Assembly: GCA_963812525.1 (NCBI GenBank) | Contig: CAWEVL010000009.1 | Coordinates: 825,318-889,317 of the forward strand | Reading direction: 5' to 3' | Source: Bog-756 sp963812525 | Lineage (GTDB): Bacteria; Actinomycetota; Acidimicrobiia; Acidimicrobiales; RAAP-2 | DNA length: 64,000 nt | Part shown: piece by piece, positions 31,436 to 40,229 of the stretch | Layout of the letters: every line of letters begins with the position of its first letter | Position numbering within the stretch: the first letter of the stretch is position 1 | Notes under the pieces: model-generated | What the model was told of the DNA's origin: nothing | The model's input: the letters and a program-made list of their open reading frames with translations, nothing else | Database searches by the model: none | Position numbers and translations under genes: made by a program

Positions 31436-31944
31436 GATTGGACCCCCTTTCCCCGGCCCGACGTCGGGCTAGGAAGCGGATCCCCACAACCTGCTGACCC
31501 GACGCCAACTCAGGTCTACACCGAGGGCGTTTTGATACCTTCTCGACTGATCGCCCAGATTTCTGCACATGAGGTGGGCATCGACAACCTGGCCGAGAGG
31601 CTCGGTAGCCTGCCCGGACTGCTCGTCTACGGGCTGGGAGAGCCGGCACCCGCGTCGTCACCGCATGGGATGCAGCCCTCTGCCGATGGCCGGCGGTCGC
31701 TCACCGGAGAGTCCATCCTGCGAGGCGGGTGCGTCGGTGGGAACGCTTCCTTTTCGCGCTCCGGGGCGGTTCTGAGGGGAACTCTGACGGTCGGTGATCT
31801 GCTGGCCGAGATCCAAGTGGAGATGCCGGGACCGCGGCAAGAAACGGTACCCGGGGCTCGACGGGCGCTCGGCACCCTCCTCCGGCCGGGGGCCCAGGAC
31901 ACCTCGGACGTCATGGCAGGATTAAGCATCATACCCTCAGCCCC
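31436..31944. other. Region without a confident gene
   Basis: 509 bp before tRNA-Met. A plus-strand frame from a TTG at 31532 has fair codon-position bias, but it runs into the tRNA and matches nothing I know. Minus frames are low-complexity. I see no repeat or mobile element. Confidence 0.5.
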
Positions 31945-32017
31945 GGGGCAGTAGCTCAGTGGTCAGAGCAGGGGACTCATAATCCCTCGGTCGCAGGTTC
32001 GATCCCTGCCTGCCCCA
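31945..32017 (+). tRNA. tRNA-Met (CAT), probably elongator
   Basis: 73 nt: acceptor ggggcag/ctgcccc, D arm gctc-agtggtca-gagc, anticodon arm gggga-ctCATaa-tccct, T arm gcagg-ttcgatc-cctgc, discriminator A. Anticodon at 31978-31980. CAT is also used by tRNA-Ile2 before lysidine modification; the body looks more like elongator Met. The first acceptor pair excludes an initiator type. CCA is not encoded. Confidence 0.88.
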
Positions 32018-32347
32018 CAAAATTGTGTAGGACCACGCTTGATCCTTGACCGATCGACAACGGCTGATCTTGGACACCAGTTGAAGCGGAGTCCGAGGCA
32101 CCCGTACCAACAGGTCCGTGGTCATTCGGGCGAGGGCGTAGCCGTCTGACTCGAGGCCGCGGGCGAGAAGTCCCGCCCCCGCCGTCCGTCAGTGGTGCAG
32201 ACGATGGGCCGGGCGGGCGGGTGGTCATGGCTAGGCTCCGTCTGGTTCGTCCAGGCGCCTCGGGTGGAGCACCACCGGGGACCGGCCCTGCGGGCCTCCC
32301 CCAACCGTCCGAGTGCCTGAGCCATCCCACCGGACCAGGGAGTGCAC
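32018..32347. other. Intergenic region upstream of folD
   Basis: 330 bp between tRNA-Met and folD. No open frame with coding character and no riboswitch core I could match. The minus-strand frames here read through the tRNA. Confidence 0.5.
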
Positions 32348-33235
32348 ATGGCCAGTCCGTTCTCCGCCAAGGTCATGGACGGGACCGCGCTGGCCGAGAA
32401 ACTCCTCGTTTCGACCGCGGCCCGGGCCGCGGCGTTCCGGTCTCGGACCGGGCGCCGTCCGAGCCTGGCGGCCGTGCTGGTCGGTGAGGACGCGGCGTCG
32501 GCGACCTACGTGAGGATGAAGAGAGCGCGCTGCCAGTCCACCGGACTCGACTCGAGGCTCATCCAGCTGCGGACGAGCTCCACGACGACACAGGTGGTGA
32601 ACGAGGTGAGACGTCTGTCCGATGACCCTGATGTCGACGGGATCCTCGTTCAGCATCCGGTTCCACCACAGGTCGATGAACGGTCGGTGTTCGAGGCCAT
32701 CGGGACCGAGAAGGATGTTGACGGTGTCACGACCTCTTCGTTTGCCGCCATGTCGCTCGGACTCCCCGGATTCGTGTCATGCACGCCGGCTGGAATCTTG
32801 CGGCTGCTCGACGAATACGCCGTCGATCCCCGGGGCCTGCACGCGGTGGTCATCGGGCGCAGCCACATTCTGGGAATGCCCATCGGCATGCTCCTGCTGG
32901 GTCGGGACGCAACGGTGACCTTCTGTCACTCGAAGACCCGCGACCTGCCGAGCGTCGTCAGATCGGCGGACATCGTCGTCGCCGCGGTCGGACAGCCGCG
33001 TCTGGTCAGGGGAAGCTGGCTGAAGGCCGATGCCGTGGTCATCGACGCCGGCTACTACCAGGGGACCACGGGGGATGTGCACTTTGCCGAAGCACTTCCT
33101 GTCGCCTCGCTCATCACGCCTGTGCCCGGAGGCGTGGGACCCATGACCATCGCCGTGCTCCTCGAGCAGACGGTGACGGCCGCCGAGCAGCGGGCGGTGC
33201 TGCCGGGCCACCGTCGCCGTGGTGAACCCTCGTGA
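32348..33235 (+). CDS. folD: FolD bifunctional methylenetetrahydrofolate dehydrogenase/cyclohydrolase
   Basis: 295 residues. The catalytic lysine motif is SATYVRMKRARCQSTGL, followed by DGILVQHPVPPQVDE, the NADP fold VVIGRSHILGMPIGMLLL, TVTFCHSKT and TPVPGGVGPMTIA. FolD converts 5,10-methylene-THF to 10-formyl-THF. It is divergent: GMP replaces the usual GKP, and DGVTTSSFAAMSLG differs from the common DGFHPxNxGxL. It may be a second, specialised FolD. ATG 32348 chosen because the first residues match the family start. Confidence 0.88.
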   Translation: MASPFSAKVMDGTALAEKLLVSTAARAAAFRSRTGRRPSLAAVLVGEDAASATYVRMKRARCQSTGLDSRLIQLRTSSTTTQVVNEVRRLSDDPDVDGILVQHPVPPQVDERSVFEAIGTEKDVDGVTTSSFAAMSLGLPGFVSCTPAGILRLLDEYAVDPRGLHAVVIGRSHILGMPIGMLLLGRDATVTFCHSKTRDLPSVVRSADIVVAAVGQPRLVRGSWLKADAVVIDAGYYQGTTGDVHFAEALPVASLITPVPGGVGPMTIAVLLEQTVTAAEQRAVLPGHRRRGEPS

Positions 33236-33266
33236 TCGAGTACGAGCGCGCCGGTACATTGGAGAC

Positions 33267-33911
33267 GTGGAGCGAACGATCACGGGTTTCCACGAGGATG
33301 ACCGCGGTGACCATGTCGCCGAACTCGCCTGTGGGCACGGCCAGCATGTCCGGCACCAGCCACCCTTTCGACTCCGGCCCTGGATCGCCGATCCCGAGGA
33401 ACGCGCCGCACGGATCGGGGCGTCCCTCGACTGCCCGCGGTGCGATCGGGCCGAACGGCCGGAGGGCCTCCGATTCGCACGGTCGGGTCCGGTCTGGGAC
33501 GAACAGACGATTCCGGTCGCGTTGCTCCGGTCACACCGGGTGGCCGGGGGAACCTGGGGCGAGCTGCAGGTGAAGGACGGACGGCTGCGTTTCCTGATGG
33601 CGAGCGAGCCCGTCCTCGACGTGGTCGTCCGGCCCGACTGCGCCCAGGCCATACCGCCCGAGGTCGAACACCGGGTCGAGCTACTCGGCCCGGTTCGCTT
33701 CTCGATCACCTATTTCACGACTGAGGAGCACGCTGACCGAGGGGCTCCCCGAGCTGGACCGGCGACGGACGGCCGTCCTGGGCGCCCGGCGCCACTGGAG
33801 GCAGAGGGAGGCGAACCCGCCTGCTGGGTCACGTGGACCTGTACGGAGTGCGGTTCGGTGCTCGACGGCAGCCCCCACTCCCCGGGCTGCAGTCGGGATC
33901 CGTCACCGTGA
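33267..33911 (+). CDS. DUF3565-DUF1971 (TehB-like cupin) fusion protein
   Basis: 214 residues from GTG 33267. Residues 1-62 match DUF3565 (RTITGFHEDDRGDHVAELACGHGQHVRH, then LDCPRC, a likely metal site). Residues 75-165 match the DUF1971/TehB-like cupin associated with tellurite-resistance proteins (IPVALLRSHRVAGGTWGELQV, EVEHRVELLGPVRF). A Pro/Gly-rich linker leads to a last cysteine cluster (WTCTECGS, SPGCS). The role is unknown; metal binding and redox stress are reasonable guesses. GGAG lies 3 nt before GTG 33267; an upstream GTG at 33219 would overlap folD. Confidence 0.72.
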   Translation: MERTITGFHEDDRGDHVAELACGHGQHVRHQPPFRLRPWIADPEERAARIGASLDCPRCDRAERPEGLRFARSGPVWDEQTIPVALLRSHRVAGGTWGELQVKDGRLRFLMASEPVLDVVVRPDCAQAIPPEVEHRVELLGPVRFSITYFTTEEHADRGAPRAGPATDGRPGRPAPLEAEGGEPACWVTWTCTECGSVLDGSPHSPGCSRDPSP

Positions 33912-33976
33912 GACTGGGATCGGGTTGAGCCCGGGAACCGGCCATCGGCACGCCCACGGTCAGGGGGGACCGGGCC

Positions 33977-34963
33977 GTGGTTGACCTCTCGACGCCGTGG
34001 TCGCGAGCCATGGGGCTCGAAGCTCCGGTCCTGAATGCCCCCATGGGGGGAGTGGCCGGCGGCAGATTGGCCACGGCTGTGTCCAAGGCGGGCGGACTGG
34101 GCATGATCGGGGTCGGGAGCGCCGGGTCGGTGGAATTGTTGGAGCGGGAAGCCATCCATCCGCAGCGGGCGGACCTTCCATTTGGCATCGGTCTTCTGGA
34201 TTGGGCACTGGCCGGCCAGCCACAGCTGCTCGACGCGGCGATCGCCGCCTCTCCCGCGCTCATCTCGGTGAGCTTCGGCGAGGCGTGGCCTTGGTCCGAG
34301 CGCGTCCGTGAGGCCGGGATCGTGGCGGCAGCCCAGGTCTCCCGCGTGGAGACCGCGAGGGCGGCCGTCGATGCCGGAATCGATGTGCTGGTGGCCAGGG
34401 GAGCGGAAGGTGGAGGCCACGGTGATCCGGCGGTCGGCACGCTGCCGCTACTCGAAGGGGTGCTCGACGCGTGCCCGGTCCCGGTGTTGGCCGCCGGGGG
34501 GATCGCCACCTCACGAGGGTTGGCCGCCATTCTTGCCGCCGGTGCCTCAGCCGCCTGGTTGGGGACGGCATTTGCTGCCTGCCCCGAGTCGCTGGCGTCT
34601 GACGCGACCCGCTCGGCCCTCATCGCCGCCGACGGTACCGACACGGTGACGACGAGCGTGTTCGACATCGCCCTCGGGTACCCATGGCCCACCGGGTATC
34701 CCGAACGCATCCTCCGAAATGAGCTCTGGGAACGCTGGCAGGGGCGGGAGGGGGAGCTCTCGGCCGATCCGGAGGCGATGGCCGAGTTCAAGGCGTCCTG
34801 GGCCAGGGAAGGTGCCCGATCCCCGCACGTGGACGCCGGCCAGGGGGTCGGCGGGACCACCCAGGTTCGCACGGCAGCTGACGTGGTCGGACGATTGTGC
34901 GCCGGCGCCGCCACACTCCTGGGCGCCTGGGCCCCCGAGTCGGACTCGGCCGACCGGCGGTAG
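33977..34963 (+). CDS. Nitronate monooxygenase-like FMN enzyme
   Basis: 328 residues, TIM-barrel flavoprotein of the 2-nitropropane dioxygenase family. Motifs: APVLNAPMGGVAGGRLATAVSKAGGLGMIG, VLVARGAEGGGHGDP (near the FMN and active-site loop), PVLAAGGIATSRG and WLGTAFAACPES. Members oxidise alkyl nitronates, or act as FMN reductases or enoyl reductases, so the substrate is open. GTG start. It lies 65 bp after the DUF3565 gene on the same strand. Confidence 0.85.
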   Translation: MVDLSTPWSRAMGLEAPVLNAPMGGVAGGRLATAVSKAGGLGMIGVGSAGSVELLEREAIHPQRADLPFGIGLLDWALAGQPQLLDAAIAASPALISVSFGEAWPWSERVREAGIVAAAQVSRVETARAAVDAGIDVLVARGAEGGGHGDPAVGTLPLLEGVLDACPVPVLAAGGIATSRGLAAILAAGASAAWLGTAFAACPESLASDATRSALIAADGTDTVTTSVFDIALGYPWPTGYPERILRNELWERWQGREGELSADPEAMAEFKASWAREGARSPHVDAGQGVGGTTQVRTAADVVGRLCAGAATLLGAWAPESDSADRR

Positions 34964-35184
34964 CGGCGCGATCTGGCTGCAGCCATCCTCTCCCGGTCCT
35001 CCGGGAGGCAAGCCACATCCGGTCCGGGGATGATGCTTGACTCTCAGAGCCGACCGGGACCACGAGGGCCGATAGACGCTGCCGAGTGCCCGGCCGGGCT
35101 CACCGGCCAGAAGGGGTGAGGGGGCGGACGCCCGGCGCCCGGGCGAAGCCACGATCGGGCCGGACGGAAAGGAAGGGATCGCCA

Positions 35185-35856
35185 ATGCTGGCAGTTGTCG
35201 GGGAGATCCTCCCCCTCGCTCTGGTCGTGACCCTCTCACCGCTCAACATCATCCCGGCCATTCTTCTGCTGTTCACCACCAAGCCCTTGGTCAGCGCCAC
35301 GAACTTCCTGATGGGATTCGTCCTGGGCGTCGGTGCCGTGCTCGGCCTGTTCGTCGCCGTCGCCGGGGCCGTGAATCTGTCGTCCGACTCTGGTCACTCG
35401 CGATGGGGGGCGGTGCTGAAGTTGGTGCTCGGCGTCTACCTCTTGGTCGCCGCCCTACGGAAGTTCCGCGGTCGCCCCGGGGCCGGCGAGTACGGGTCTC
35501 TGCCCACATGGATGGACGGTGTCGCCGGCTACACCCCGGGCAGGGCCTTCGGCGCCGGTACGGCCCTGGGCGCCCTCAACCCGAAGAACGTGGTGGTCGC
35601 CCTGGCCGCCGCGGCCGACATCGCCGCCGGTGATCTGTCGGTGGGGCAGATCACCGGTGTGGCCGTCATCTACACCGTGGTCGCCGCCCTCGGAGTCGCC
35701 GCGCCGATCCTGGTCACGCTCCGGCTCGGGGACCGGGCACCGGATGTTCTCAGGGGCTGGAACGTGTGGCTGCGTCAGAACAACGCCACGGTGATGTCCG
35801 TCTTGTTCCTGGTGTTCGGCATCGTGCTGATCGCCCAGGGAGCGGCCGGGGTCTAG
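35185..35856 (+). CDS. GAP-family (Sap-like) membrane protein
   Basis: 223 residues with six hydrophobic segments. The opening ILPLALVVTLSPLNIIPAILLLF and the later GTALGALNPKNVVVALAAA are typical of the GAP/Sap family, which in mycobacteria helps export polar lipids such as sulfolipids and glycopeptidolipids and is related to LysE-type transporters. Substrate here unknown. ATG 35185 follows GGAAAGGAAGGG. About 220 bp without genes lie on each side. Confidence 0.8.
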   Translation: MLAVVGEILPLALVVTLSPLNIIPAILLLFTTKPLVSATNFLMGFVLGVGAVLGLFVAVAGAVNLSSDSGHSRWGAVLKLVLGVYLLVAALRKFRGRPGAGEYGSLPTWMDGVAGYTPGRAFGAGTALGALNPKNVVVALAAAADIAAGDLSVGQITGVAVIYTVVAALGVAAPILVTLRLGDRAPDVLRGWNVWLRQNNATVMSVLFLVFGIVLIAQGAAGV

Positions 35857-36087
35857 GGACCCGACTCCCAATCGACCGGACCAGGGAGTCCGCTGATCTG
35901 GCCCTATGCAATACTCTTCGGCAACAAGCCACCGTCGGCTGCCTTCGGACGAACCCGGGTCGCGGATCCGACCGCGGCCCTTCGCGCAGGCGGCCGCGGA
36001 GCGCCGACCGTCGCCGGTCGGCTCCGAGCCGGCGGGCCGGCGACACCACCACGCCGCAGCCGAGCAGCCTTCCCAACGAGGAGAGTC

Positions 36088-36456
36088 ATGGACATCGAGG
36101 AGTTCTACAGCAGCGACGAGCGTCGGCGGCAGTCGGCCGAGGTCGAGTTGGGCACCAACTGGTTCGATGCCAACGGCAGCCGGTACGAGCTCAGCTGGGT
36201 GGAGGACACCGGGGAGCTCTATGTGATGCTGGAACTCGTCCCCGAGGTCGACTCGTGGACCCCCTTCGGAGACAGCGAGGTCGAGCAGATCCCGGTGGAC
36301 CGGGTGCTGGTCATGGTGGTCGGCTACATCCCCACCCTCGAGCAGGTGGAGTCCATCCTGGCCGGGTGGCCCGAGCAGATGGTCAAACCCGACGGTGTCT
36401 CCTGGGTGGCCGAGCAGCTGCGGGCCAGCGGGGTGCCGACCGCCGCCCCGTCCTGA
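36088..36456 (+). CDS. Hypothetical protein
   Basis: 122 residues, acidic, soluble, with no recognised domain. Features: FYSSDERRRQSAEVELG near the start, SRYELSWVEDTGELYVML, and RVLVMVVGYIPTLEQVESIL. It probably forms an alpha/beta fold. ATG after GAGGAGAG. It stands alone with about 100 bp to the next gene, on the same strand as the LLM oxidoreductase. Confidence 0.7.
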   Translation: MDIEEFYSSDERRRQSAEVELGTNWFDANGSRYELSWVEDTGELYVMLELVPEVDSWTPFGDSEVEQIPVDRVLVMVVGYIPTLEQVESILAGWPEQMVKPDGVSWVAEQLRASGVPTAAPS

Positions 36457-36557
36457 TCCTCTGGTGGGAACAGGCTCCGGCCCGTCGGTCGCGCCCCGGG
36501 AACCAGACGATGTAGGGTCCCGGACATCACCGGATCGAGTCAGGAGCGGGGGTACGG

Positions 36558-36917
36558 ATGGAGTTGGTGGTCGACCTTTCCACGGGGGGTGTCATGCTCC
36601 GGGAGCGTGAGGACATGCGGCGGTTCTCGGTGCAGGCGCTCCCGCTGCATCCAGGGGACGGGCCCGACGCGGGGGCGCTCGGCGCCCTGGCCGCAGCCCT
36701 GAGCGTCCACCACGCCGGCACCGTCGGACCCGACGGCCACGTGTTGGTCCCCACCGCTGCGGTGCACCGTCTGGCCGCCGATGCCGCCCGGGGGGACGGG
36801 ACGTCACTCGATCCCCGCTGGGAGCAGGAGTTCATCGGCATGGTCGAGTACGCCGCCACCAAGGGGTGGACCTCCGACGACGGCGCCCTCCGGGCCCACG
36901 TCGAGTGGGGATCCTGA
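36558..36917 (+). CDS. Hypothetical protein preceding LLM oxidoreductase
   Basis: 119 residues, no recognised family. It opens MELVVDLSTGGVMLREREDM, followed by an Ala/Gly/His-rich middle and ends WEQEFIGMVEYAATKGWTSDDGALRAHVEW. It ends 3 nt before the LLM gene, so the two are probably co-transcribed and it may assist that enzyme (inference from spacing only). A GGGGGT stretch precedes the ATG. Confidence 0.7.
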   Translation: MELVVDLSTGGVMLREREDMRRFSVQALPLHPGDGPDAGALGALAAALSVHHAGTVGPDGHVLVPTAAVHRLAADAARGDGTSLDPRWEQEFIGMVEYAATKGWTSDDGALRAHVEWGS

Positions 36918-36920
36918 GCG

Positions 36921-37796
36921 ATGCGCTTCGCCTACGCCGAGTCGATGGTCGACCCGACGTTCTACCTGTCCTTGGCCCAGGCCGCGGAGGATGCCGGCTA
37001 TGACGGCATGGTCATTCCCGACAGCCTCTGCTACCCCAAGGAGTCCGACTCCACGTACCCCTTCTCGCCGGATCACACCCGGGAGTTCCTCGAAGACAAG
37101 CCGTTCATCGAGCCGTTCTCGCTCATCCCGGCGCTGGGCGTGGTCACTGAGCGCCTGCGCTTCATCACCTTCGTCCTCAAGTTGCCCATGCGCCATCCGC
37201 TGTTGGTGGCCAAGCAGGCCTCCTCGGTCGCCGTGCTGACCAACAACCGGCTGGCGCTCGGTGTGGGATCCAGCCCGTGGCCGGAGGACTACGAGTTGGT
37301 CGACGTGCCCTGGGAGGGCCGCGGCAAGCGCATGGACGAAGCCATGGCCATCGTCCAGGGGCTCTCGGCCGGCGGCTACTTCGAGTACCACGGTGAGGTC
37401 TACGACCTCCCCCCGATCAAGATCTCACCGACACCCACCGAACCCCTACCCCTTCTGGTGGGGGGTCATGCCCCGCCGGCCCTTCGTCGGGCGGCCCGTT
37501 CGGACGGCTGGCTCCACGGTGGCGGCGATCCCGACGACCTGCCCGGCCTGCTCGAGCGCCTGGGCCAGCTGCGGGAGGAGGAGGGCACGGCCGGCCGGCC
37601 CTTCGAGGTGCACGTGATCTCCCTCGACGCCTACACCGCTGACGGCATCCAGCGCCTCGAGGAGCAGGGGGTCACCGATGTGATCGTCGGGTTCCGCTGG
37701 CCTTACGCCGTGGGTCCGGACACCGAGGTCCTCCAGACCAAGCTGGACAACCTGCGCCGCTTCGCCGATGACGTGATGGGCAAGGTCCGGACGTGA
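36921..37796 (+). CDS. LLM-class (F420-dependent) oxidoreductase
   Basis: 291 residues, luciferase-like TIM barrel. Motifs: DAGYDGMVIPDSL, ITFVLKLPMRHPLLVAKQASSVAVLTNNRLALGVGSS, FEYHGEVYDLPP and PLLVGGHAPPALRRAARSDGW. This branch in actinobacteria mostly uses coenzyme F420 rather than FMN; the substrate is unknown. It lies 3 nt after the hypothetical gene, and the next gene overlaps its stop by 4 nt. Confidence 0.85.
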   Translation: MRFAYAESMVDPTFYLSLAQAAEDAGYDGMVIPDSLCYPKESDSTYPFSPDHTREFLEDKPFIEPFSLIPALGVVTERLRFITFVLKLPMRHPLLVAKQASSVAVLTNNRLALGVGSSPWPEDYELVDVPWEGRGKRMDEAMAIVQGLSAGGYFEYHGEVYDLPPIKISPTPTEPLPLLVGGHAPPALRRAARSDGWLHGGGDPDDLPGLLERLGQLREEEGTAGRPFEVHVISLDAYTADGIQRLEEQGVTDVIVGFRWPYAVGPDTEVLQTKLDNLRRFADDVMGKVRT

Positions 37797-38188
37797 TCAC
37801 CGCCCGCCAGCTGGGACAGCGGTCGATGGCCGCCGTCGAGGCGCGAGATCGGGAGGCCTGGTTGGCGCTCTTCGCCGACGACGGTGTGGTGGAGGACCCC
37901 ATCGGTCCCTCGGCCTTCGATCCCGAGGGGACAGGTCACCGCGGCCCCGAGGCCATCGCCGCCTTCTACGACTCGGTCATCGCCGCCAACGAGTCCATCA
38001 GGTTCGACATCCGGCAATCGTTCCTGTGCGGCGACGAGGCGGCCAACGTCGGGATCATCCGCATCACCTTTCCCGGCGGCTCGGCCGTCGAGGTGGACGG
38101 GATCTACATCTACCGGCGGTCCCCGGACGACAGGATCTCCTCGCTGCGGGCCTTCTGGGAGCCCGACGCCATCCGGACGGTCTCCTAG
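37793..38188 (+). CDS. NTF2-like (SnoaL/steroid isomerase fold) protein
   Basis: 131 residues. The fold is shown by MAAVEARDREAWLALFADDGVVEDPIG and HRGPEAIAAFYDSVIA, with a beta-rich second half. NTF2-like proteins include ketosteroid isomerases, limonene epoxide hydrolases and simple ligand-binding proteins. Coupling to the LLM enzyme suggests a shared small-molecule, possibly sterol-like, pathway (inference). GTG start. Its stop overlaps the stop of the opposing gene. Confidence 0.8.
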   Translation: MITARQLGQRSMAAVEARDREAWLALFADDGVVEDPIGPSAFDPEGTGHRGPEAIAAFYDSVIAANESIRFDIRQSFLCGDEAANVGIIRITFPGGSAVEVDGIYIYRRSPDDRISSLRAFWEPDAIRTVS

Positions 38189-39399
38189 TCACGAAGGCTC
38201 AGGGGAGCCTCCCAGTCGGGCATGGCCATGATCATCTGGACATCGCTGATGTGCCGCTCGGCGAAGGCCCCGGCGCAGTAGCAGAGATACAGGTCCCACA
38301 GGCGTTGGAACCGGACGTCGAGCCCGAGGGCCGCGATCTCGTCCCGGTGCTCCTGGACATTTGCGTACCACCGGTGCAGGGTCTCCACGTAGTGGCGTCC
38401 GATGTCCTCCAGGTCCACCACGAGCAGGGGTGTGGACCGGCGGAGGGAGCGGGTGATGGCCTCCAGCGAGGGGATGCACGCCCCGGGAAAGATCATGTCC
38501 CTGACGAAGTCCGGCCCGGTCTTGGCCCGCGCGTAGCTTCGGTCGTCCATGGTGATGGCCTGCAGGGCCATGAGGCCGTGGGGCCGGAGGAGGGAGGCAC
38601 AGGTGCGGAAGAACGTATCGTGCTGACGCCAGTCGACCGCCTCGATCATCTCGATGGAGACCAGCTTGTCGTAGCTGCCCGTGAGGTCCCGGTAGTCCAG
38701 GTCGAGCACGGTCACCCGATCCCCCAGGCCGGCGTCGGCCACCCGCTTGGCGGCGAAGCGGAACTGGGCGTCGGAGATGGTGGTCGTGGTCACCCGGCAG
38801 CCATAGGTCGACGCCGCGTGGATGGCGAACCCGCCCCAGCCGGTCCCGACCTCGACGACCTGGTCGGACGGTCGGAGATCGAGTTTGGTGCAGAGCCGGT
38901 CGAGCTTCGCCCGCTGGGCGTCGGCCAGGTCCATCCCGGGTCGCTCGAAGACCGCGGCGGAGTACATCATGGTCTCGTCGAGCATGAGTTCGAAGAACTC
39001 GTTGGACAGGTCGTAGTGGGCGTGGATGTTGTCACGATCGGCCTCCCGATCCGGGGGTCGGAGGCGACGGGCCCAGTCGGTGGCCGACCCCCACCACTGG
39101 CCGATGCGGTCCTGGACCGCCGTCACCGGTCGGAGCCCGACGGAGAGGATCCTGACCAGGGCGGTGAGGTCGTCGCAGTCCCACAGGCCGTCGGCGTAGG
39201 TCCGCCCGAACCCCACCGATCCCTCGCTCAGGATGGCCGGATAGACGGAGGGGTGGTGGATGACCATGGTGGCCTCGGGGAGCCCGGACCCGAACCGGTG
39301 GACCCCCTCCTCATCGACCACGGTCAGTGATCCCCGGTGGAGGTGGGAGGCCATCAGGAGGAGGAAGCGGGCGGCCAGTGGTTCGGCCACCCGGCTCAC
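38185..39399 (-). CDS. cfa: Cyclopropane-fatty-acyl-phospholipid synthase family methyltransferase
   Basis: 404 residues. Amino-terminal lipid-binding part, then the SAM domain: NIHAHYDLSNEFFELMLDETMMYSAAVF, VVEVGTGWGGFAIHAASTYGCRVTTTTIS, KLVSIEMIEAV and FPGACIPSLEAI. Members add a methylene or methyl group to unsaturated acyl chains of membrane lipids. It is last in a coupled set with DUF1365 and a FAD oxidase; the GTG at 39399 overlaps the DUF1365 stop. That set occurs in other phyla with methyl-branched or furan fatty acid synthesis and singlet-oxygen stress, so the product may not be a simple cyclopropane acid. Confidence 0.88.
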   Translation of the reverse strand: MSRVAEPLAARFLLLMASHLHRGSLTVVDEEGVHRFGSGLPEATMVIHHPSVYPAILSEGSVGFGRTYADGLWDCDDLTALVRILSVGLRPVTAVQDRIGQWWGSATDWARRLRPPDREADRDNIHAHYDLSNEFFELMLDETMMYSAAVFERPGMDLADAQRAKLDRLCTKLDLRPSDQVVEVGTGWGGFAIHAASTYGCRVTTTTISDAQFRFAAKRVADAGLGDRVTVLDLDYRDLTGSYDKLVSIEMIEAVDWRQHDTFFRTCASLLRPHGLMALQAITMDDRSYARAKTGPDFVRDMIFPGACIPSLEAITRSLRRSTPLLVVDLEDIGRHYVETLHRWYANVQEHRDEIAALGLDVRFQRLWDLYLCYCAGAFAERHISDVQMIMAMPDWEAPLSLRD

Positions 39400-40229
39400 C
39401 GCACCGTCTCCGGCCCTCGTCGGTCGGGGTGGGGATGGACGGGCACGCCCCGGCGGCGCAGGGCCAGGGCCTGCCGGTAGATGCCCCACGACACCCGCAT
39501 GGTCATGAGTGGGAAGCGCCACAGGACCCGGCCCAGCGATCGGCGATCGGCCGGACGCCGCTGGAGCACCATGGACGCGGCGAACACCACGGCTCCACCG
39601 CGAAGGTCGTCCACGCCGAGCACCAGGCGCGGTCCGGGGTCGCCGATGACGAACCGGTGGCGGAGATCCATGGGCAGGAACGGTGACACATGGAGCTGCT
39701 TGTCCACCAGATGGGTGCCGGGCCCCGGCAGCACGTAGGTCGTTTGCTCGTGCCACGGGGTGTTGGTGACCTCGACGACGACGGCATCCACCGTTTCCCC
39801 GTCCGGGGCGAAGCAGTAGTAGAGGCTGATTGGATTGAACAACCAGCCCCAGGTCCGTAGCTGGGTGAGCAGCGCGATGGGTCCGTCCGGACGACGGCCG
39901 GTCCGCTGCTCGACCAGGTCCCGGACCGAGCGGTCCAGCGGCACCGAGGGGTCGCCGAGATAGTCCCGCCGCCGGAAGGATACGGCGTTGACCCGCTCCC
40001 GGGACCAGAGTGGGTGGCGTTCGCACACCGCGTCCACCTCGGCCAGGTCGAGCCACGTCATGGTGATCCGGTAGGAGAAACGGTGGTCGACCGGGTCGAA
40101 CCGGTGGTGGACCACCGCTCCCTCGTAGATGCCGCTGCGCAGCCGGGTCGTGGTCCCGGGCCGCCGACGGTGACCGGGGAACGGCAGCACGACGGCGCCG
40201 GGGGACTCCGCCTCGACCCGGAGGGTCAC
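39396..40229 (-). CDS. DUF1365 protein
   Basis: 277 residues. Family features: IYEGAVVHHRFDPVDHRFSYRITMTWLDL, RTWGWLFNPISLYYCF, EVTNTPWHEQTTYVL and LHVSPFLPMDLRHRF. The biochemical role is not established; the family nearly always sits between a COG2907 FAD oxidase and a CFA-type methyltransferase, as here. It overlaps both neighbours by 4 nt, so the three subunits are probably made in step. Confidence 0.88.
   Translation of the reverse strand: MTLRVEAESPGAVVLPFPGHRRRPGTTTRLRSGIYEGAVVHHRFDPVDHRFSYRITMTWLDLAEVDAVCERHPLWSRERVNAVSFRRRDYLGDPSVPLDRSVRDLVEQRTGRRPDGPIALLTQLRTWGWLFNPISLYYCFAPDGETVDAVVVEVTNTPWHEQTTYVLPGPGTHLVDKQLHVSPFLPMDLRHRFVIGDPGPRLVLGVDDLRGGAVVFAASMVLQRRPADRRSLGRVLWRFPLMTMRVSWGIYRQALALRRRGVPVHPHPDRRGPETVR

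Noticed and set aside
31532..31954. Plus-strand frame from a TTG with fair codon bias
   Set aside because: It runs into tRNA-Met, has a weak start and resembles no family.
32222..32347. Possible riboswitch before folD
   Set aside because: I compared it by eye with ZTP, THF, SAM and SAH cores and found no convincing match.
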